This document shows positions 58,134-64,000 of a stretch of DNA of 64,000 nucleotides, in pieces. The notes under the pieces are model-generated. The model was not told the DNA's origin and ran no database searches. It saw only the letters and a list, made by a program, of their open reading frames with translations. The stretch lies in NCBI RefSeq assembly GCF_014873875.1, contig NZ_JADBEM010000001.1, forward strand, positions 620,001 to 684,000, given 5' to 3'. Each line of letters opens with the position of its first letter. Position 1 is the stretch's first letter. Made by a program: the position numbers and the translations under genes. The stretch is from Actinopolymorpha pittospori (lineage in GTDB: Bacteria > Actinomycetota > Actinomycetes > Propionibacteriales > Actinopolymorphaceae).

Positions 58134-58859
58134 CTCCACGGCCGGTTCGGCGTCCCCGTCCGGGTCGCCCAACCGGAGCCCGGACAGGTCCTTGACGGCC
58201 TGGTCGAGCAGGATCCTCATGCATCGTTCGGCTTTCGCCGGGCTTCCGCGGCGCACGGCGTCCAGGACGGCACGATGCGCCGGCAGCCGGTCTTCGGCGT
58301 CCCCGGCGTAGGCGAACTGGTCGCGTACGAAGAGCCCCGTCTCGATCACGACCTCCATGCGTTCCAGCAGTTCGTTGTGCGCCGCGCCCAGCAGCACCCG
58401 ATGGAACCTCAGGTCGGCCGCGACCGCGGCCTCGGCGTCCTCCCCAGCCTCTGCCATCGCAGCCAGCGCATCATCAAGCGCCTGCAGATCCGCGTCGGTC
58501 CGCCGCTGCGCGGCGAGCCGGGCGCCGGCTGGTTCGACGATGCTGCGCACCTCGTGCAACATCTGGAAGAACCCCCCGTCCGAACGGCCCGCGAACTGCC
58601 ATCGAAGAATGTCGGCGTCGAGCAGGTTCCAGTCTGTCCGCGGCCGGACGAAGGTGCCGCGCTTCTGCCGTGCCCCGACCAGCCCTTTGGCCTCGAGCAC
58701 GCGCAGCGACTCCCGAACGACGGTCCGACTGATACCGAGCTCGCCCTCGAGCGCGGCGACGTCGATCGTCTGGCCCTCGCGCAGCGCTCCGGCGAGAATG
58801 CGGCGGCCGACGAACTCGACCATCTGGCCGTGAGCGCCACGCCCGTCGTATACGGCCAT
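58050..58859 (-). CDS. FadR-type GntR regulator (FCD domain)
   Basis: A 269-residue regulator. The winged helix (about 12-75) reads MVEFVGRRILAGALREGQTI, LEGELGISRTVVRESLRVLE and KRGTFVRPR. The FCD effector domain (about 90-225) has the His/Asp/Glu-type helices: MLHEVRSIVEPAGARLAAQR, RFHRVLLGAAHNELLERMEV, DRLPAHRAVLDAVRRGSPAK. FCD regulators respond to sugar acids or carboxylates; with sugar import genes next door, a sugar-acid effector is likely. The gene is convergent with permease 2 and overlaps it by 84 bases, an unusually long overlap that may follow from a 3' extension. Confidence 0.92.
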   Translation of the reverse strand: MAVYDGRGAHGQMVEFVGRRILAGALREGQTIDVAALEGELGISRTVVRESLRVLEAKGLVGARQKRGTFVRPRTDWNLLDADILRWQFAGRSDGGFFQMLHEVRSIVEPAGARLAAQRRTDADLQALDDALAAMAEAGEDAEAAVAADLRFHRVLLGAAHNELLERMEVVIETGLFVRDQFAYAGDAEDRLPAHRAVLDAVRRGSPAKAERCMRILLDQAVKDLSGLRLGDPDGDAEPAVESTDPGAAGAEIDLVDVALAEKVDRRHR

Positions 58860-58932
58860 CGCTTGGCTCCGCAGGTTCTGGAGTGGGTTTCGTCAGAACC
58901 TATCCCGTCATCCATCTGCTGAGCTATCTCGT

Positions 58933-59171
58933 TCAGGGCTCGTACCCGATGTTGAGCTCCGCCGCGGAGACGTAGCCGCCGCCGCCGCCGTTTCCAGGGA
59001 ACCGGATGCCGGAGTAGCGACGCGAGCGCCAGTCGCGCGCAGTGCATCGAAGAGCTCCCTCGCAACCTCCGGCTCGCTTTGCCACAGGTTGTTGCGTTCG
59101 CCCGGGTCGCTGGTCAGATCGTAGAGCTGGCCGCCCCGGTCCGGAGGGTAGACGTCTTGCGGCCTCGTTAA
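58933..59171 (-). pseudogene. C-terminal sulfatase remnant
   Basis: The minus strand reads PPDRGGQLYDLTSDPGERNN LWQSEPEVARELFDALRATG, the standard sulfatase end ('ELYDLxxDPxExxNL'). After a frame change it continues YSGIRFPGNGGGGGYVSAAE with LNIGYEP and stops at 58933. The catalytic N-terminal domain is absent. At 59171 it abuts a TetR fragment on the other strand, marking a recombination joint. Confidence 0.65.
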
Positions 59172-59403
59172 CCATCCAGCCCATGCCGAGACCGAGGGGT
59201 TCCGCCGGCGCCTTCGTGAGCGCCTGATGCGGGAGCTGGAGGCGATGGACCACGCCGACCCCGAGCACGCGGCCGACCAGCTGCACCTGCTGATCGAGGG
59301 CACCCTGATGATGGGAGCGCCCCAGGACGACCGGCATCCCGCGCGCGCCGCGCACGACCTGGCAACCCTCGCCCTCGGGTGGGGAGGTGGGTCATGGCGG
59401 TGA
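59168..59403 (+). pseudogene. C-terminal TetR-family regulator remnant
   Basis: The plus strand reads AHAETEGFRRRLRERLMREL, HAADQLHLLIEGTLMMGAPQ and HPARAAHDLATLALGWGGG, matching the C-terminal helices of TetR regulators. The DNA-binding domain is gone; the frame begins at the joint with the sulfatase fragment. Its stop overlaps the start of the MmcQ/YjbR-like gene, so the original pair was probably coupled. Confidence 0.65.
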
Positions 59404-59888
59404 TCGAGGATGTTCGCGCACTGGGCTCGCAGCTCGAACGCTCCTATCCGGTCTACGTGCGCGGCCGGTTGAAGTTCCGGGTCAAGCAGATCGTCTACGT
59501 CGCGTTCTCCCTCGACGAGGCGGTGATGGAGTTCGCGTTCCCGAAACAGGAGCGCGGCGCGCTCGTCACCGGCCAGCCGGAGAAGTTCCGGCTGCCGTCG
59601 GACTCGGACATGCGGTTCAACTGGGTCCACGCGGAGCTCGCTGCGCTGGACCCGACCGAGGCCCGCGAACTCGTCGTGGACGCGTGGCGCCGCGGATCCC
59701 ACCGGGCGCGCCACGCTGAGGATGAGGAACACATCCAGCCACCCCCGTCCTGCGAGCCGACAGAGCGAGCCACCCTGGATGCGAGCCGAGATCCTGGCGC
59801 ACGCCGAGTGGTGGATCGGCAACCGCGATACGAGGCCACGCCAACTATCGTCCTCGGTCCTGGGCTCCTTGCCCCCCATGTTGCCTAG
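59394..59888 (+). CDS. MmcQ/YjbR-like protein with a replaced C-terminus
   Basis: A 164-residue frame from ATG 59394 with GGGGAGG upstream. Residues 1-105 match MmcQ/YjbR (DUF419) proteins: VRALGSQLERSYPVYVRGRL KFRVKQIVYVAFSLDEAVME FAFPKQERGALVTG and WVHAELAALDPTEARELVVD AWRR. After AWRR the sequence turns into Pro/Arg-rich residues unlike the family, so the end has been replaced or frameshifted. Its function is unknown; members adopt a small CyaY-like fold. It may still be stable, but was probably damaged by the rearrangement that left sulfatase and transposase pieces nearby. Confidence 0.6.
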   Translation: MAVIEDVRALGSQLERSYPVYVRGRLKFRVKQIVYVAFSLDEAVMEFAFPKQERGALVTGQPEKFRLPSDSDMRFNWVHAELAALDPTEARELVVDAWRRGSHRARHAEDEEHIQPPPSCEPTERATLDASRDPGARRVVDRQPRYEATPTIVLGPGLLAPHVA

Positions 59889-59940
59889 GGGTTGATGCAC
59901 GACCTCTGCTGCCGCGGGGGCGGGACTGCCCTGGTGCTCT

Positions 59941-60140
59941 GACATCACCCACCGCCGGCACGCGGTCATCGAAACGGCGTTCGCTGACCTGATCGACGGG
60001 CCGCTGGAGCACTTGCCCTCAGGCCGGTTCGCCGCCAACAACGCCTAGGCAATCTGCGCCCGCAATCACCCACAACCTGCTCCGCGCTGCCGGCACCGTA
60101 CCAGCCCCCAACACGCGGCCGCCCGCGGCGCGACCCTTCG
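59941..60140 (+). pseudogene. IS1380-family transposase remnant, C-terminal part
   Basis: The plus strand reads HRRHAVIETAFADLIDGPLE and HLPSGRFAANNA before a stop, then AITHNLLRAAGTVPAP in another frame. This is the conserved C-terminus of IS1380 transposases ('HAVIETVFADLIDGPLAHxPSGRF...AIAHNLLRAAG'). It cannot be active. The other piece of the same family lies at 18173-18469. Confidence 0.75.
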
Positions 60141-60174
60141 CCGCCACACAAAGTCATCGGCCCCCGGATCGGGG

Positions 60175-61980
60175 CTAAGGGGCGAACACTCGCACGTAGT
60201 CGACGTAGAGATCGACCTGGTCGCGGTACTTCGAGGTGATGTTGATCGGCCAGCCGGAGCCGAGCGCGAGATTGATCATGAAGAACATCGGCGTATTCCC
60301 CTGGGGTGCCGTCGCGTGCCGCCAGATCTCCACGTGGTCGATGTAGTAGATCGTGTCGGTGGCTGTGACCTTCGCGCCGTAAACGTGCCAACCGGTGAAC
60401 GTTGGGTTGTTGCTCGGAAACGCCACGTTGGTGCCTTCATGGATCTGCGGATCGGCGTTCCACAGGTGGTATGTGGCGTACGACTTGGTCTCCTGGTTGC
60501 CATACAGCTCCGTAACGTCGACCTCGACCGCAGCCAGCGACGGATCCCCCGTCGCAACCGGTGCCTGCGGCATCAGCCAGAAAGCGGGCCACGTGCCCTT
60601 ACCGCCAGGCGCGAGCATCCGCGCCTCGAAGTACCCGTCCTGCACGGCGACGCCTGTGCCGTCGAAGCGAAGCGACGACAGCAGGCCGCCGAAGAACCTG
60701 CGGTCCCAGCCGCGCGGGTCAACCGTCCCGGCCGGTGTGCGGGTACTGCGTATCCGCAGGTACTGGTTGTTGACGATCGCGAACGGATTGTTCGGACCGG
60801 CCGGATCGGCGAAGATCGCGTCGCCGAACTCACCGCCACCGCTTGCCTCGTTGGGATCCGGCTTCTGCGCGGCGTACGTCGCGCCCGCTCCAGTGCGCGA
60901 GATCGACAGCGGACCGGTGAAGTCGTCGGCGTAGACCACGCGCATGCCCGTTGCCGGCGGTGGTGTGGTCGCCGGTATCCCTTCGTTGAAGGAAACCCCG
61001 CCGAGGTTGTTTAGCTGAAGGTAGAACGTATCGGAGTGAGCGAAGTTCGGGTCGCCGGGTGCACTGTCCCAGGCGCTCAGCATCACAGTGAGCGGTCCGC
61101 GCGGGAACGAACGCGCGGGAAACTTCACCCGGCCGAACCCGGTCTCGGGATCCGGGATGACGTTCTGGAACCAGCTGTCATAGACATCGGAGTGCGTCGC
61201 GTCCGGCTGGTGCTGGGCCCTGGCCCAGACGTTCTTCATTCCGGGCGCGTAGAAGTCGATGTGCTCTGTGCCGTGGATGGTTGAGCCGACCTCCGGGGAG
61301 ACGACGCTGACCTGGAAGTGCGGATAGAAGTCGGCGAACGAAATCGCCACGTCGGACACCGCGACATCGGTCGGCGAGCGGCCAAACGCGGGATCCCAGG
61401 AGCTGATTCGGAAGTCGGCGCCGATCGTCTGCTGCCCGTTGAAATAGATGTCGGTCAGCTCGAAGGTGTGTGTACGCCACACGTTGCCTCCGGTCAGGGG
61501 AACGATCTCGGCGGTGACGTAGTCGCTCCTAGCGCCGGCGTAGTGGATGGTGAAGTTTCCCGGACCGGCGTCGAAGTAGACGACCTGGACCAGTGCGTTG
61601 CCGCCGGGCGCCGTCGGCTTGTAGCCGGGCGCGACCTTGAAGTAGATGAAGTCGTTTCCGCCCGCGCCGGTCGAGGTGGTCCAGCAGCCTACGCCGGCCC
61701 GCGTGGTCACGGTGCTCGCGAGCGCGCCGTTGCCGTCGCCGGGCGTCGCCGTCACGTTTTCCCAACCGGTCTGCTGCCAGGTGAGGTTGTCGTCCTTGCC
61801 GAGTCGTGCGTAGGCCGAGGTGACCTGGTTCGGGCGCTTGCGGGTCTTCCCGATGGTCGCGGGATCGACGCCGGTACTCGCCGCGGCGGCAGGTGCGGCC
61901 ATGCCGCCCGCTAGTACGGCACTCGCGCCCAACGCGCCCGCAGCTCGGAACATGCTCCTGCGAGAGATCTCCTGACTCAC
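60175..61980 (-). CDS. Secreted GH16-family glycoside hydrolase with N-terminal carbohydrate-binding-like domains
   Basis: A 601-residue protein. A twin-arginine signal (SRRSMFRAAGALGASAVLAG) is followed by two beta domains (about 50-220 and 225-330; WQQTGWENVTATPGDGNGAL; FQVSVVSPEVGSTIHGTEHI). The GH16 catalytic domain spans about 350-600 with the motif E486-V-D488-V-T-E491 (nucleophile and acid/base), preceded by YFEARMLAPGGKGTWPAFWL. The C-terminus WPINITSKYRDQVDLYVDYV RVF is typical. GH16 enzymes cleave beta-1,3/1,4-glucans, agar or carrageenan. The nearby sulfatase fragment hints at a sulfated polysaccharide ancestor locus, which is inference. Confidence 0.9.
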   Translation of the reverse strand: MSQEISRRSMFRAAGALGASAVLAGGMAAPAAAASTGVDPATIGKTRKRPNQVTSAYARLGKDDNLTWQQTGWENVTATPGDGNGALASTVTTRAGVGCWTTSTGAGGNDFIYFKVAPGYKPTAPGGNALVQVVYFDAGPGNFTIHYAGARSDYVTAEIVPLTGGNVWRTHTFELTDIYFNGQQTIGADFRISSWDPAFGRSPTDVAVSDVAISFADFYPHFQVSVVSPEVGSTIHGTEHIDFYAPGMKNVWARAQHQPDATHSDVYDSWFQNVIPDPETGFGRVKFPARSFPRGPLTVMLSAWDSAPGDPNFAHSDTFYLQLNNLGGVSFNEGIPATTPPPATGMRVVYADDFTGPLSISRTGAGATYAAQKPDPNEASGGGEFGDAIFADPAGPNNPFAIVNNQYLRIRSTRTPAGTVDPRGWDRRFFGGLLSSLRFDGTGVAVQDGYFEARMLAPGGKGTWPAFWLMPQAPVATGDPSLAAVEVDVTELYGNQETKSYATYHLWNADPQIHEGTNVAFPSNNPTFTGWHVYGAKVTATDTIYYIDHVEIWRHATAPQGNTPMFFMINLALGSGWPINITSKYRDQVDLYVDYVRVFAP

Positions 61981-62144
61981 GACAACCGCCCCTCTTCGCA
62001 GTGTTCACGGAAGCTAGAACTGGCTCTTCTAAGTCTCAATTGCGGCATATCGTGGCTACTTCAGGTTGAACGCTAACGCAGTAGGCCCGCGCGCTGGTGA
62101 TGCCGTCATGGCCGAGAGCGGCCCCGGGCGACGGCAGGAGAGCA

Positions 62145-62255
62145 CGCTTTGCGTGCCCTGGCGATGACCATCCGCTGCCGCTGCCCACCGGACAGTTCGT
62201 GGGGATAGGCGAGGAAGAAGCGCTCCGCGGGGTGCCAGGCGAGCGACTCAGGCGA
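62145..62255 (-). pseudogene. ABC-transporter ATPase fragment (signature region)
   Basis: The minus strand reads SLAWHPAERFFLAYPHELSG GQRQRMVIARA, containing the LSGGQ signature of oligopeptide-type ABC ATPases. Walker A and B regions are missing. An isolated fragment about 160 bp upstream of the GH16 start. The remainder of 61981-62425 shows no gene. Confidence 0.6.
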
Positions 62256-62425
62256 CACCATCACGGGGACTGCGCAACAGCCGTCGCGTCGCGAGCCCAC
62301 GGGCCGAGTCTCTGCTGAGCATACTTGCGAGCGCTTCCGTTTCGTCGATGACACGATTCGCGGGCTCGAGGGCTTATTAAGAGGGCACCGCCCGCGGGTC
62401 CTGGTGCGTTACTGCACCGCCGGCG

Positions 62426-62790
62426 TTACTGACGCGTCCCTTGCTCCTCGATGCAGCTGGTGCACAGCCGCCGCGGTGGGTGGGTTGGTCGCCGGCCTCC
62501 GACTGAGAGGCCGGCGCGTACGGCAACGCGCAGCAGCCGGAGGCGATAGGAAGCGGCGGTGATGCCAAGGACCCGGCCCGCCTGGGGTGAGGTGAGGTCC
62601 TCAAAGACGGTGAGCGAAAGCGCCTCGCCTCCTGGTCAGCCTCGCTCAGTCGCCGCCATGCGGCCGCCAAGTCGATCCGCTGCGCGACGAGATCAGCGTC
62701 GAGTCCGTCCGCCAAGCCCGCCGACGACACCGCCTCGGCGACCCGAACGGCGAACGCATCACGTCGCTCCTGGCCCCGTTGGAGGCCGCC
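62426..62790 (-). pseudogene. ECF sigma factor remnant, frameshifted
   Basis: The minus strand reads LADGLDADLVAQRIDLAAAW RRLSEADQEA, then, after a one-base frame change near 62620, ALSLTVFEDLTSPQAGRVLG ITAASYRLRLLRVAVRAG and CTSCIEEQG to TAA 62426-62428. This is the sigma region 4 helix-turn-helix of an ECF factor, whose region 2 is absent. It is dead by truncation and frameshift. Confidence 0.65.
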
Positions 62791-62859
62791 CGTGCCGACG
62801 TGTTCACCTTCATCGAGGTGAACTACAACCGCCGAAGGCTCCGCCGGTGCGTGCCAACC
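62767..62859 (+). pseudogene. IS3-like transposase C-terminal scrap
   Basis: The plus strand reads LEAARADVFTFIEVNYNRRR LRR, like the integrase end of IS3-family OrfB ('RxxVFxYIExxYNRxRxHS'). It overlaps the N-terminal edge of the sigma remnant and probably marks the insertion that removed it. Confidence 0.45.
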
Positions 62860-62869
62860 ATGGCCAATG

Positions 62870-63295
62870 GACAAGGCACTGGTGGGCCTGCCTCAGGAAG
62901 TAGGATCCTGACGCAGGCGTCTCGTGGATGAGGTGCCCACACCTCGACCACCATCCAGCGTGCGGGTGGGACAAAACCCGCCCAGCGCCGATGGCGGGCC
63001 CGCCGTTGGTGTGCGTCGAGCCTTCGCCGGCGGGCCCGCTTTCACAGTCCCACCGCGGCTAGGACGTGTCACTCAAAACTCGGTGAGGGTTTCCACATGT
63101 CACTCAGGGACGAAACCGGTATCCGACTGCCGACCAGCCCAAAGGTTGTCGCATACCGGAAACGTTCCTGCCGATGGCTTCGGCGGGACTCTTAGCCACC
63201 GCCTGTAGGTGTGTCCCGCGCCAATCAATTTGTCACATGTCAAACCGTGAGTGTCTCCACACGGCGATGCCGATCATCGGCCTACCCCACCCACC
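62870..63295. other. Gap with degenerate short repeats, no gene
   Basis: Phrases such as TTTCCACATGTCACTCAGG (around 63090) and GTCACATGTCAAACCGTGAG (around 63232) recur in imperfect form, which may be worn ends of a transposable element. No protein-coding pattern is visible. Confidence 0.3.
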
Positions 63296-64000
63296 TCAGG
63301 CGGTGAAGAACTCCTCCAGGACCGAGGCGAGGACCTCCGCTGGGACGACGTGGCCCTGTCCGTCCAGGACCCGATGCCGTCCATCCGGGATGATGTCGGC
63401 CAGCCGTTGACCGGTGGCGATCATCCAGTCCGGGCTGGCACCGCCGCTGATCACCAGCGTGGGGACGCACACCGCGGCAGCGACCTCGGCGGGCAGCGTG
63501 CCGCCCTGGGAGATGTCGCCCATCACCTCCGAGTCATAGGCAAGCGTGTGCGCTCTCGCCTCCATGCCGACCCAGTACGGCTCGGCCCGCATGCCTACGA
63601 TCACCTCGTCCGGGACGCCCGTGATCGACAGGAAGAGGGCGACCGCATCACCCCGTCGCCCGTCGGCCAGGATCCGCCTGAGCTCCTCGCCGTACGTCCT
63701 GGCCGCCCGCCTGGCCTCCTCCGCGTCCGGCGTGTACGGCGCCTCGTGCAGCACCAGCCTGTCGATGGCCAGGCCCTGGCCGGCCGCGTGCAGGGCAAGG
63801 CCGGCGCCGGAGGAGTGGCTGTAGACCGACGCCGTACCACCCGCGGCTGCGATGAGGGCGGCCAGGTCCTCGACCTCCCGTTCGACCGCGTACGGCGCGG
63901 TGTCGCCGCTGTCTCCGCGGCCGCGGCGGTCATAGTTGAGCACGCCGGAGTACTCCGCGAGCGCCTCGGCCGTCCGCCGGGTCACAGCTCGGTCGCAGGT
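63296..64000 (-). CDS. Alpha/beta hydrolase, partial (runs off the right edge)
   Basis: About 234 residues of the C-terminal part; the frame is open to base 64000, so the true start lies outside. Features: GVLNYDRRGRGDSGDTAPYA (oxyanion side), the nucleophile elbow YSHSSGAG with its central Ser, the acid region VPTLVISGGASPDW and the catalytic His in LDGQGHVVPAEVL. This is the common layout of small esterase/lyase-type alpha/beta hydrolases in actinomycetes. No linked genes are visible. Confidence 0.85.
   Translation of the reverse strand, partial: TCDRAVTRRTAEALAEYSGVLNYDRRGRGDSGDTAPYAVEREVEDLAALIAAAGGTASVYSHSSGAGLALHAAGQGLAIDRLVLHEAPYTPDAEEARRAARTYGEELRRILADGRRGDAVALFLSITGVPDEVIVGMRAEPYWVGMEARAHTLAYDSEVMGDISQGGTLPAEVAAAVCVPTLVISGGASPDWMIATGQRLADIIPDGRHRVLDGQGHVVPAEVLASVLEEFFTA

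Noticed and set aside
1..64000. CRISPR array
   Set aside because: No regularly spaced identical direct repeats of 25-40 bases were seen. The tandem units at 32912-33740 are coding repeats without spacers.
1..64000. Biosynthetic gene cluster
   Set aside because: No PKS, NRPS, terpene synthase or RiPP-modifying enzymes are present. The SnoaL-like, epimerase and hydrolase genes are scattered singletons.

Overview
The window is high-GC actinobacterial chromosome, most like Streptomyces or a near relative. The signs are pervasive GTG and TTG starts, a WhiB regulator, twin-arginine signals, GntR, MerR and XRE regulators, and an initiator tRNA with the actinobacterial body sequence. No species is claimed.

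Layout. 1-4029: one edge of an integrative/conjugative-type element. A leftward, overlapping run (excisionase-like HTH protein, three small unknowns, WhiB, a four-helix Spd/DUF2637-like membrane protein, two more unknowns) diverges from a GntR repressor across a perfect operator. 4334-13065: mixed accessory genes: an XRE regulator, a collagen-like membrane protein with an IS701-family element 16 bp upstream of its start, an epimerase, a hydrolase, a GntR/small-peptide module, truncated clpP, and tRNA-fMet with a strong terminator. 13350-18102: a giant protein of unknown function interrupted by an apparent one-base insertion, followed by an IS1380 remnant.

18804-43272 is the core: an extracellular-type contractile injection system (eCIS) of the Streptomyces kind. 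The regulatory/accessory end holds a COG1470-like membrane protein, a LuxR regulator, a secreted beta-propeller protein, a DUF4255 cap protein, an AAA+ ATPase, and a DUF4157 cargo on the opposite strand. The structural operon runs sheath, tube, two small assembly proteins, a 1047-residue repeat protein, second tube, LysM, spike, PAAR, gp25, gpJ, gpI, and a zinc-ribbon membrane protein resembling CisA. Most of these genes overlap at stop/start codons. No tail-fibre gene and no classical tape measure are visible, as expected for intracellular Streptomyces CIS.

43375-49900: regulators, small enzymes and several decaying genes (DinB, DUF305, a membrane protein with a nonsense codon plus a 17-bp duplication, a frameshifted secreted protein). 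50189-61980: a carbohydrate-linked region with a phytanoyl-CoA-type dioxygenase, two ABC substrate-binding proteins, an AraC regulator, two sugar permeases, a FadR-type regulator and a secreted GH16 glycosidase, interleaved with sulfatase, TetR and IS1380 fragments. 62100-64000: fragments of an ABC ATPase, an ECF sigma factor and an IS3-like transposase, then a hydrolase cut by the window edge.
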